NCBI GenBank assembly: GCA_023137075.1 | Contig: JAGLQA010000464.1 | Span: 1 to 9,106 of the forward strand | Direction of reading: 5' to 3' | Source: Candidatus Aminicenantota bacterium | GTDB taxonomy: Bacteria > Acidobacteriota > Aminicenantia > UBA2199 | DNA length: 9,106 nucleotides | Part shown: in pieces, positions 1 through 5,972 of the stretch | How positions within the stretch are numbered: position 1 is the stretch's first letter | Layout: every line of letters starts with the position of its first letter | Made by a program: the position numbers and the translations under genes | The notes under the pieces: model-generated | What the model was told of the DNA's origin: nothing | Seen by the model: only the letters and a program-made list of their open reading frames with translations | Database searches by the model: none

Positions 1-706
1 AGTTCAGGTTTGTTAGTTCGTAGGGGATTCTCCCTTTTAGTTTGTTTGATGAAATATCTAAAATTTTAACATTCCAGTTCCAAGACTCAAACAATCCCTC
101 AGGAATACCACCGGTGAGCTGATTGGCTTTTAATTTCAATTCACGCAATTTTATTTGCCCTAATTCCGGGGGTATCGAGCCGCTGAGCCGATTGTTTTCC
201 AAGTAGAGATAATATAAATTACTTAAATGGGAGAGTTCAGTGGGGATACTACCGGTCAATTGATTTAAACTTAGATTAAGCCTTCTCAACCCGATCATAT
301 TACCGATCTCCAGCGGAATTGATCCGCTGAGCTGGTTGTGATCCAGGCGAAGATAATTCAAGTTATTCAGATTGCCGAGTTGTGGAGGTATAACACCGCT
401 TAGCTGGTTATTCTCCAGGTAAAGATAAAATAATTCACTTAAGCTGCCGAGTCCCGCTGGAATTGGCCCGCTAAGCTGATTGTCGTACAGGTAAAGATAC
501 ATTAGCTCACCCAAATCATCTATTTGCGGTGGAATTGGGCCGCTGAGCCGGTTCGTATACAGGCCAAGAGTTCGCAACTTATGTAAATTGCACCATTCCG
601 GCGGAATAGGTCCGGTAAGTTGATTTTTATACAGATTAAGATAAACCAGATTACTTAGATTGCCAAATTCGACCGGCAGAGACCCTGCCAGTTGATTGTC
701 ATCCAG
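1..706 (-). pseudogene. C-terminal continuation of the LRR protein gene, downstream of an in-frame TGA; runs off the window
   Basis: Reading on past the TGA at 707-709 in the same frame, there are 235 codons without a stop to the window edge. They encode the second half of repeat 5, complete repeats 6 to 13 and most of repeat 14. Typical units begin LVYLNLYKNQLTG, LMYLYLYDNQLSG and LYYLYLENNRLSG, each followed by a short IPxxL stretch. Period is 24 residues through repeat 11, then 23 and 26, so the array may be nearing its end. There is no second frameshift or stop, so decay, if real, is very recent. The true C-terminus (cap, anchor or sorting domain) lies outside the window. I see no ribosome-binding site and start codon just after the TGA that would make this a separate gene. 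The sequence is direct; calling it a pseudogene half rather than a readthrough extension is inference. Confidence 0.7.
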
Positions 707-1009
707 TCATATGGTATGTGCATTGTTTAATTGACCTAATTCAGGGGGGATGGGTCCGGTCAGTTGGTTTGAGCACAGCCACATTTTCTCCAGGCTGGAC
801 AAATTCCCCAACTCCGGGGGAATCTCTCCGCTAAGCTGATTGCCCCAGAGATAAAGATATTTTAAATTTGATAAGTTGCCAAGCTCCGGGGGGATAGTGC
901 CGGAGATAAGATTGTGACCTAAGAAGAGATACTCCAGGTTACTAAAATTTTCCATTTCGGGGGGAATCGTGCCGTTGAGGTTGTTTGAGTTAATATCTAT
1001 CTCAACCAC
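2..1009 (-). repeat. 72-bp-period tandem coding repeat encoding about 14 leucine-rich repeats
   Basis: The region encodes about 14 successive LRR units. The first eleven are exactly 24 codons (72 bp) each, unit 12 is 23 and unit 13 is 26, and unit 14 is cut by the window edge. At DNA level the units are diverged but share blocks such as those encoding NQLSG-IPPELGNL. In unit 5 the usual first Leu is Ala (AHTI) and the next codon is TGA. The first repeat (V76 onward) is less canonical (IDINSNNLNG), as is common next to a cap. The repeats are coding, not CRISPR or satellite. Confidence 0.9.
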
Positions 1010-1234
1010 CATGGTATTGGCCGCGTCGCAGGTTACTCCGTACCAGGTGTTTTCTGTTTCCGGTGGTGAAAAGACTCCCCCGCTTTTCCAATTATCGTTC
1101 TTTTCCCAGTTGTCGCCGTCGGTGGCGTTGTACAGCGTAATCAACGCCTCCCTTTCGGAAACAGGTATATTCGGCAGCATGCTGCCGCTAACCAATAGAA
1201 AAACCACTAAAGATACAATTATTTTACTTTTCAT
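707..1234 (-). CDS. Secreted plant-type leucine-rich repeat protein, N-terminal part, ending at an in-frame TGA
   Basis: The 175-residue product begins with a signal peptide (about residues 1-20: MKSK then a VVFLLV-type core). Residues 26-74 form an LRR N-terminal cap of the kind seen in many bacterial and plant LRR proteins (EREALITLYNATDGDNW, then WYGVTCD). From residue 76 come 24-residue repeats of the plant-specific consensus LxxLxLxxNxLSGxIPxELGNLxx. Four are complete (starting V76, L100, L124, L148) and the fifth stops at codon 176. Start ATG 1234 is preceded by AAAGGGGA at good spacing. The gene overlaps the end of the upstream secreted-protein gene by 11 bp, so the two are probably translationally coupled. 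Such proteins are normally exported and bind protein or carbohydrate ligands; the ligand here is unknown. The stop falls inside a repeat at a variable position that is Trp in repeat 4, so this ORF is not a natural full-length protein unless truncation is tolerated. Confidence 0.85.
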   Translation of the reverse strand: MKSKIIVSLVVFLLVSGSMLPNIPVSEREALITLYNATDGDNWEKNDNWKSGGVFSPPETENTWYGVTCDAANTMVVEIDINSNNLNGTIPPEMENFSNLEYLFLGHNLISGTIPPELGNLSNLKYLYLWGNQLSGEIPPELGNLSSLEKMWLCSNQLTGPIPPELGQLNNAHTI

Positions 1235-1898
1235 TTATTTCCCCTTTAAAAATCGTTTCACCAACACGCTTGGCCCAGTTTCTCCCTTTTTGAATATTTC
1301 CGGAACTATCTCTTTTGTAAACCAGGATTATGGTTCCGGTTGAAGAATCATAAGCCAGGTCTTCCTGACACTGGCCGGGTAGAATCAATTCCTCATAGCC
1401 GGCCGGGTTGGCCTTAAATATAAAATCAAATTCGCCAATTTTCTCTTTGCCTTTGCCCAACAAGATTTCTCCTTGGTTTGTTTCTCTATTCAACCGCAGG
1501 ATAAGTTGCGCATCGCCGGTTTTAAGTTTGAACCGGGTGCGAATGGGATTTTTTTCATAACGGGTCACGGGATAGGTGTTTTTTGAATTGCCCAAAACCA
1601 ATTGTCCTATTTCCGGGTTGAGAGTCAATGTTCCTTTCTTATCTTCACCCTCGTTCATCCCGGTTAACCGTCCCGATTCATCCAGCCGGAACTCGGCACT
1701 TATACCGTTAACAAACAATGTTACCGGTGTCTGACCATCCCTTTTTTTTGCGCTTTCTATAGAGATGATGATGTATCCGTCATCCGTGAATTTAAATTCC
1801 TTAATGGAATCGTTTTTATCCCGGGCAAATAGAGACAATTGCACCGACAGATAGACAATCATTAAGGAGAAAAAAATAAAACACCTTTGCTTACTCAT
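1224..1898 (-). CDS. Secreted protein of unknown function, co-operonic with the LRR protein
   Basis: I do not recognise the family of this 224-residue protein. It has a clear Sec signal peptide: MSKQR, a hydrophobic core at residues 6-24, and a likely cleavage after LFA (residue 25). The mature part is rich in alternating hydrophobic/polar segments (KEFKFTDDGYIIISIESAKK, then TLTLNPEIGQLVLG, QLILRLNRE, EILLGKGKEKIGEFDFIF), which suggests a mostly beta-strand fold. No transmembrane helix is visible after the signal peptide, and the mature part has one Cys (C177), so no internal disulphide. Start ATG 1898 has an AGGAGGT ribosome-binding site 4 bp upstream. Its stop overlaps the LRR start by 11 bp, so both products are likely made together and exported; they could act as partners, which is inference. 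It ends with TAA. Confidence 0.8.
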   Translation of the reverse strand: MSKQRCFIFFSLMIVYLSVQLSLFARDKNDSIKEFKFTDDGYIIISIESAKKRDGQTPVTLFVNGISAEFRLDESGRLTGMNEGEDKKGTLTLNPEIGQLVLGNSKNTYPVTRYEKNPIRTRFKLKTGDAQLILRLNRETNQGEILLGKGKEKIGEFDFIFKANPAGYEELILPGQCQEDLAYDSSTGTIILVYKRDSSGNIQKGRNWAKRVGETIFKGEINEK

Positions 1899-2024
1899 AA
1901 ATACCTCCTGACAATCGAATTAGATCCAAGTAGTGCAGGCAATTACCTTTCCAAAATTTGCTTATCCGGTTGAGTCAATTAATAGGGGCCTCTTCGGAAT
2001 CGCCGCTGAAACGAAGCGACAGTT

Positions 2025-2066
2025 GGTAACATTTATTGTCACTAAAGTTAACAAATATTGTTAACT
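2025..2066. promoter_or_regulatory. Two operator-like palindromes, 22 bp apart, upstream of the secreted-protein/LRR operon
   Basis: Positions 2046-2066 hold a perfect inverted repeat with 9-bp arms (AGTTAACAA / TTGTTAACT) around 3 bp. A degenerate copy lies at 2025-2042 (GGTAAC...TATTGTCAC). Both share AACA-NN-TATTGT on the plus strand, and their starts are 22 bp apart, about two helical turns. This arrangement is typical of a dimeric regulator binding two sites on one DNA face. No T-run follows on the minus strand, so it does not look like a terminator for the helicase gene. The regulator cannot be identified, and I found no convincing -35/-10 pair next to it. The rest of the 1899-2113 gap shows nothing clear. 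Confidence 0.45.
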
Positions 2067-2113
2067 ATGAGCAGCCTGCTTTTTCGCCCTGATTCCGGTT
2101 TCCGGACAAAAGA

Positions 2114-4045
2114 CTAATCCGGGTCCACGGTTTTTCTCAATTGCGCCTCGGCATCGATAACATCGCGGTCGATTAACCCGATGGCCTGGCGAATCTTCTT
2201 CTTTAACTGATCCGCGGCGGGGGTTTCCAACATCTCCCGGAGTATCTGGATACTCATGCGATAATAGCGTATTACTTCCCCTTCATCGATCTGCAGTTTC
2301 TGCAAGATTTTATCAAAGGCCTCATTCTTCATCCAGTTGGTCATGGAGTCGGATAAATCGTAAAAAAACTTCTTACTGAGATAACTCAACTGCATCTTCT
2401 TCTCAAAACGCTGAATGCCTCGTATCGCGGCAGTGGTCACACGTTGTAACTCCCGTATCTCCTCATCTTTGAATTTTCGTTTGCTGGCCCCGGCCCTGGG
2501 TTCAAATACGGCGGCCAGTGCAAAGATCCCCAACTGCCTGACCGATAAGTCTTCTAAAGCGCCGTAACCGAAGAGTTCGGATATGGGGAGTTCATAACCG
2601 TGGATCTTCTTGGCAAAGTGACCTTTTTCGGTTAATTGACCGGCATGAATATATCCCAACTGCTTCAAAATGGCTAACCTGGCTTTCGTCTGTTCGAGCT
2701 GCCGGGTGCGGAGCTGCGACCTTTCCTGGAAATAGTGAAAGGAAAGAGCGTGAATATCTAATAAATTCTCGCCGTGGGTTTCATAAAGGTTTAATATGGT
2801 GGCATAGGAAACGTTAAAGCGACTACGGATTTTCTCCGGGGCGGACTTGAAAATCGTGGCTATTTCCCGGTAGGTGATTGTGCGTGGGTTCACCCGGCTG
2901 TAAACAAATCCCTCTTTATCAATCCCGCGCCTGCCGGATCTGCCGGCCATCTGGTAATAATCCCGCACCTTCAGGGCCCTGAAAAATTTACCGTAACTTT
3001 TTTTTAGTTCGTCTAATACGACTGTACGGGCGGGCATGTTGATGCCCAGGGCAAAGGTTTCGGTGGCAAAGATGATCTTTATGCGCTTGCCGGTAAAGAG
3101 CCTTTCCAGTATTTCCTTCAACATGGGATGGATGCCGGCATGGTGATAGGCAATGCCTCGCGCTACTAACTTCCTGAGGGATTCGGCGCGTTCTTCACCG
3201 ACCAGGTCGTAACGGGTGCAATACTCATCATAAATAGTCAGGATTTGCTCCCGTGCTTCTTCAGTGAGGAAATTGATCTCCATGGCGTCCCGGGCTAAAT
3301 ACTCGCAGCGCTTGCGACTGAAAGAAAAATAGATACAGGGCAGGCGATCCGCCCTGACTAAGTGGTGGATAAGGGAAAGGGGCGAGTTTGGGGCAAATCC
3401 CCTGCGCCGTCGCCTGCCGTAACCTTCCTTCTCCAATTTTTTCAGGTCATCACAGATTCTACCGTTGCACTGAAAGAAAAAATGAAGTGGGACCGGACGC
3501 TGGTCTTCCCGTATGATATGGATGGGGTGGGGGTGTATCCCCTTTAGCCAGGAGGAAAACTGCTTAACATTGGGGATTGTGGCCGATAGCCCGACAAACT
3601 TCATGTGTTTGGGGAGAAAAATCAGGGATTCCTCCCAGACCGTTCCCCGCTCAATATTATCTAAATAATGAATCTCGTCAAAAATAATCCATGAGTGCTG
3701 GTTTAAGCTGCCGGGATTTTCAAGAATACGGTTGCGGAAAATTTCGGTGGTCATGATCAACAGGGGAGCAAAGGGATTGATATTGACATCTCCCGTGATG
3801 ATGCCCACTTTGCCGGGGAAGAGGAGCTCGAATTCACGGAACTTCTGGTTTGAGAGCGCCTTTACGGGAGCGGTATAAATCACGGCCCGGTCTTCTTTCA
3901 GGCATTTTTGGATCAAATATTCGGCAATTAGAGTTTTGCCGGCCCCGGTGGGCGCCGAAACCAACACGGAATGGTCCCGGCTGACTGCCGCAATTGCATT
4001 CTTCTGGAAATCATCAAGTTGAAAATTTTTTTCCTTCGGTTCCAT
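2114..4045 (-). CDS. Ski2/Mtr4-like DEAD/DEAH-box (DEIH) RNA helicase
   Basis: This 643-residue superfamily 2 helicase should unwind structured RNA using ATP in the cytoplasm. Visible motifs: Q-motif-like FQLDDFQ (8-14), Walker A APTGAGKT (31-38), TAPVKALSNQK (58-68), Walker B DEIH (123-126), SAT (154-156), the family-typical RPVPL (183-187), ATETFALGINMPAR (327-340) and YQMAGRSGRRG (364-374). The C-terminal part (about 500-637, with EGEVIRYYRM and IDRDVIDAE) resembles the DSHCT domain of Ski2/Mtr4 proteins. The family's long KOW/arch insertion seems absent, giving a compact form. Residues 210-216 contain five consecutive Arg, possibly an RNA contact. An open frame extends to 4132, but I chose ATG 4045: a GGTGGAG ribosome-binding site lies 5 bp upstream, the protein aligns from about here, and TGATG overlaps the rlmN stop. 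The exact cellular RNA target is unknown. Confidence 0.93.
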   Translation of the reverse strand: MEPKEKNFQLDDFQKNAIAAVSRDHSVLVSAPTGAGKTLIAEYLIQKCLKEDRAVIYTAPVKALSNQKFREFELLFPGKVGIITGDVNINPFAPLLIMTTEIFRNRILENPGSLNQHSWIIFDEIHYLDNIERGTVWEESLIFLPKHMKFVGLSATIPNVKQFSSWLKGIHPHPIHIIREDQRPVPLHFFFQCNGRICDDLKKLEKEGYGRRRRRGFAPNSPLSLIHHLVRADRLPCIYFSFSRKRCEYLARDAMEINFLTEEAREQILTIYDEYCTRYDLVGEERAESLRKLVARGIAYHHAGIHPMLKEILERLFTGKRIKIIFATETFALGINMPARTVVLDELKKSYGKFFRALKVRDYYQMAGRSGRRGIDKEGFVYSRVNPRTITYREIATIFKSAPEKIRSRFNVSYATILNLYETHGENLLDIHALSFHYFQERSQLRTRQLEQTKARLAILKQLGYIHAGQLTEKGHFAKKIHGYELPISELFGYGALEDLSVRQLGIFALAAVFEPRAGASKRKFKDEEIRELQRVTTAAIRGIQRFEKKMQLSYLSKKFFYDLSDSMTNWMKNEAFDKILQKLQIDEGEVIRYYRMSIQILREMLETPAADQLKKKIRQAIGLIDRDVIDAEAQLRKTVDPD

Positions 4046-5082
4046 CATATCTCCACCGCCAATTGCCCACAGGCGGATTTTATATCCCTGCCTTTCGACC
4101 ACCGTATCATAACCGTATAATTCCTGGCACATAAATATTCACAGAAAGCTTCGACATCTGCCGCGGAAGGTGTCTCGTAGTCGATATTTCCGTTTTCATT
4201 GTAGGGGATAAGGTTGATCTTGCAGGGTATGCCCCTGAGTAACGCTGAGACTTTCCCGGCATCTTTCAGCGAGTCGTTCACTCCTTTTATTAAAACATAC
4301 TCAAAGGTAAGGCGGTGTTTGCGGGAGGTATTTTTAAAATAGGTGAGTATCTCGCTCAGTTTCTCCCGCTTCGATACGGGCATCAATTCTTCTCTCAGGG
4401 TTGCATCCGGGGAATTTAATGAAAATCCGACTTTTATTGCCGTAAAATCTTCTTCCAGGCGTTTAATCCCTGCCAATATGCCCGCTGTCGAAACGGTAAT
4501 ATTTCGGGGCAAGATGCCGATGCCTTTTCCCGAGGTAATAATCGCTAATGCCTTTTTAAGGTTTTCGTAATTGAGCAGCGGCTCTCCCATACCCATAAAG
4601 ACGATATTAACCTTAGGCATCCGCTTCTGCTGCGGCAGGCTTGCTGCTGCTTCCCGTTTCACCAACAAAACCTGGCAGAGAATCTCACCGCATGTCAAAT
4701 TCCGTTTAAAACCCATAATACCGGTAGCACAAAATTTACATTTTAAGGCGCAGCCGACCTGGGTAGAGATACAGAGGGTCAGATGTTTTTTCTCCCGGAT
4801 AAGGACGGCTTCGATGCGACTGCCGTCTATAAGCTGTATGAGAAACTTCCCGGTTCCTTCTTTGTTTTCTTCGATGGCTATTATCTTATCCGGGCGGGTA
4901 TTAAATTTTCGCGATAAAAGGGACCGGTTTTGTTTACTGATGTTGGACCAGGCGGCGATATCATCGATGCTTTTCTCATAAAGCCACTGAAAAATCTGGT
5001 CCGCGACATACCCGGGCATTTTGAGTTTGCATACATCTTCCTTCAATTCATCATAAGATAGATCGTAAATCCATTTCAACAT
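4045..5082 (-). CDS. rlmN: 23S rRNA (adenine(2503)-C(2))-methyltransferase RlmN, radical SAM
   Basis: RlmN methylates C2 of A2503 in 23S rRNA (and A37 of some tRNAs in known members) by radical SAM chemistry with a methylated-Cys intermediate. The 345-residue product is full length for the family. It carries the [4Fe-4S] motif CX3CX2C at C111, C115 and C118, and both catalytic Cys: C104 (in LCISTQVGC, matching E. coli C118) and C338 (in KSACGQL, matching C355). The SAM-binding motif MGMGEPLLNY is at 163-172, and NITVSTAG (194-201) and VGFSLNSP (218-225) follow. Start ATG 5082 has AAGGA about 9 bp upstream. The last codon overlaps the start of the helicase gene by one base. A promoter with an extended -10 lies upstream, so rlmN and the helicase probably form a two-gene RNA-related operon. 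Confidence 0.97.
   Translation of the reverse strand: MLKWIYDLSYDELKEDVCKLKMPGYVADQIFQWLYEKSIDDIAAWSNISKQNRSLLSRKFNTRPDKIIAIEENKEGTGKFLIQLIDGSRIEAVLIREKKHLTLCISTQVGCALKCKFCATGIMGFKRNLTCGEILCQVLLVKREAAASLPQQKRMPKVNIVFMGMGEPLLNYENLKKALAIITSGKGIGILPRNITVSTAGILAGIKRLEEDFTAIKVGFSLNSPDATLREELMPVSKREKLSEILTYFKNTSRKHRLTFEYVLIKGVNDSLKDAGKVSALLRGIPCKINLIPYNENGNIDYETPSAADVEAFCEYLCARNYTVMIRWSKGRDIKSACGQLAVEI
4051..4057 (-). promoter_or_regulatory. Ribosome-binding site that decides the helicase start
   Basis: GGTGGAG sits inside the last codons of rlmN, 5 bp before ATG 4045 but only 2 bp before the adjacent ATG at 4048. The spacing favours the second ATG, which overlaps the rlmN stop as TGATG. This implies translational coupling of the helicase to rlmN. 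Confidence 0.6.
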
Positions 5083-5106
5083 TTATCAATATCCTTAAAA
5101 CAGAAT

Positions 5107-5135
5107 AGTATACAAGAGGTCACCCCTCCGGTAAA
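5107..5135 (-). promoter_or_regulatory. Possible second promoter for rlmN (TTTACC-N17-TATACT)
   Basis: The -35-like TTTACC (5130-5135) and -10-like TATACT (5107-5112) are separated by exactly 17 bp. They would place the transcript start about 18 bp before the rlmN ATG. The match is partial (4 of 6 and 5 of 6), and this could be secondary to the promoter at 5163-5171. Confidence 0.35.
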
Positions 5136-5152
5136 CCGTAACTGTTATGGTT
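5134..5152. promoter_or_regulatory. 19-bp imperfect palindrome in the rlmN leader
   Basis: Read on the minus strand the arms are AACCATAAC and GTTACGGTT, with one central base and one mismatch in nine pairs. It begins a few bases after the start predicted from the -10 at 5163-5168, so it could be an operator or form a 5'-leader hairpin. A second small inverted repeat (CGGT-AA-ACCG, 5129-5138) shares part of one arm, so the two structures would exclude each other. Function is unknown. Confidence 0.35.
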
Positions 5153-5162
5153 TTTATAAACT

Positions 5163-5171
5163 ATTATACCA
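5163..5171 (-). promoter_or_regulatory. Extended -10 promoter for rlmN-helicase
   Basis: Minus-strand TGGTATAAT is a perfect -10 hexamer with the extended TGn element. There is no good -35 at 16-18 bp (ACGAAA at 17), as is common when an extended -10 compensates. It lies 80 bp upstream of the rlmN start. The same TGGTATAAT occurs in the moxR promoter. Confidence 0.55.
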
Positions 5172-5261
5172 TAATATTCCGGAATTTCGTTCCACATCCT
5201 TCAAGTGCATCAACTTACCATTCTATTACGTAAATATTATTACCTATATTCACCGCCATTT

Positions 5262-5540
5262 TCAGCTATAAGCTTCATCATGGGTGCCTATTTTAACCGG
5301 AATAATAGTTTTTTCCGAAATTAAAAATTCCAGTGTGACCCTGTATGATATATTTATGGAGATAGAGTAGAGTTCCTCTAATTTGCCGGAAAGTTTATGG
5401 AGTTGTAAAGCGGGGTGAAATGGATTGAGTTTCAGGAGTTTGAGGGTTTTCTCATACTGGCCAATCAAGTCAGGGTGTTTTTTAATAAACTTTACGGCTC
5501 GTTTATTATAGCTCTTGGTATAAATAATATTATATTTCAT
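5262..5540 (-). CDS. RelE/YafQ-type (RelE/StbE family) mRNA interferase toxin
   Basis: The 92-residue product matches the small RelE/ParE-superfamily toxins that cut mRNA at the ribosome. Visible family features: an N-terminal strand KYNIIYTKSYNKRA, the helical segment FIKKHPDLIGQYEKTLKLL (18-36), NPFHPALQLHKLSGKL (39-54), then strands YSISINISYRVTLEF (58-72) and IGTHDEAY (84-91). H48, R67 and H87 sit where YafQ-like toxins have catalytic or RNA-contact residues. An ATG at 5564 gives 8 extra residues, but ATG 5540 is preferred because family members begin at MKY and it overlaps the antitoxin stop by 11 bp. Its ribosome-binding site is weak (AGG directly before ATG), which fits coupled, lower-level toxin translation. 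The reading frame looks intact, so the toxin is probably active. Confidence 0.88.
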   Translation of the reverse strand: MKYNIIYTKSYNKRAVKFIKKHPDLIGQYEKTLKLLKLNPFHPALQLHKLSGKLEELYSISINISYRVTLEFLISEKTIIPVKIGTHDEAYS

Positions 5541-5787
5541 CCTGAATTCGCTTGATGTGATCATTCACACTTTCTTCGACAAAATTGCCTTCCGCTAAAT
5601 CTCTTTTAGTCTCAGCCAGGGCAGCTTCCAGTTCATATTCCCTGAACCGGTTGTAAGCATTCATATCGATAACTACATATTTACTCTTACCTCTTACCGT
5701 TATTATGGCCCCACCTTGCTCTTCGACTATATCATCTAAGAGCGAAACACCTCTTTTTTTTAAATCACCTGCCGAAACATATAACAT
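5530..5787 (-). CDS. Phd/YefM-family antitoxin
   Basis: The 85-residue product has the Phd/YefM N-terminal DNA-binding fold signature: VSAGDLKKRGVSLLDDIVEE (4-23), then the strand AIITVRGKSKYVVIDMNAYNRFRE (27-50). The charged C-terminal half (ELEAALAETKRDLAEGNFVE, then HIKRI) is the part expected to wrap around and neutralise the toxin. It precedes the toxin gene and overlaps it by 11 bp, the usual antitoxin-first order. Start ATG 5787 has a strong AGGAGGT 5 bp upstream, much better than the toxin's, as expected for excess antitoxin. The promoter directly upstream contains palindromes that are likely binding sites for this protein, giving autorepression. Confidence 0.9.
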   Translation of the reverse strand: MLYVSAGDLKKRGVSLLDDIVEEQGGAIITVRGKSKYVVIDMNAYNRFREYELEAALAETKRDLAEGNFVEESVNDHIKRIQDEI

Positions 5788-5823
5788 AGGATACCTCCTG
5801 GAAATAAATTAAAGTTCTCTTTG

Positions 5824-5859
5824 CAGTACTATTATACATGCCCTTAAGGGTACTGTCAA
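5824..5859 (-). promoter_or_regulatory. Consensus sigma70 promoter with embedded operator palindromes for the toxin-antitoxin operon
   Basis: TTGACA (5854-5859) and TATAAT (5831-5836) are perfect hexamers separated by the optimal 17 bp. The spacer contains a perfect 10-bp palindrome CCCTTAAGGG (5841-5850). An outer inverted repeat, CAGTAC/GTACTG (5850-5855 and 5824-5829), brackets the -10. A repressor on either would block RNA polymerase. This fits autoregulation by the antitoxin or the toxin-antitoxin complex, as known for Phd/YefM systems. The gap from 5860 to 5972 shows no clear terminator or gene. Confidence 0.85.
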
Positions 5860-5972
5860 CAAAATAAATTTTGTGCAAAAAATAAATGTCCGAACGTACT
5901 TGCCCGGCTTTACAGGGTTGCCGAATTGTTAGGATTAAGGAATTGCTCAAGATCAGGATTAATGAAAAATGA

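Noticed and set aside
707..709. Genetic-code reassignment or selenocysteine at the LRR TGA
   Set aside because: TGA is the natural stop of rlmN (4045-4047), the toxin (5262-5264) and the Lys-rich protein (7532-7534), and no SECIS-like hairpin is evident after the codon. Simple mutation or error is more likely.
2..1009. CRISPR-like or non-coding satellite repeats
   Set aside because: The 72-bp periodicity is explained completely by the 24-residue LRR coding unit; units are diverged and there are no spacers.
2094..2106. TCCGG-TTT-CCGGA hairpin just after the helicase stop as a terminator
   Set aside because: A 5-bp stem with a 3-base loop and no T-run on the coding strand; too weak to call.
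4046..4132. Longer helicase start at 4132
   Set aside because: The extra 29 residues overlap rlmN coding sequence, have no family similarity and no good ribosome-binding site, whereas ATG 4045 has GGTGGAG and a TGATG overlap.
5541..5564. Toxin start at ATG 5564
   Set aside because: The added MITSSEFR is not family-like, and the ribosome-binding site is no better than at 5540.
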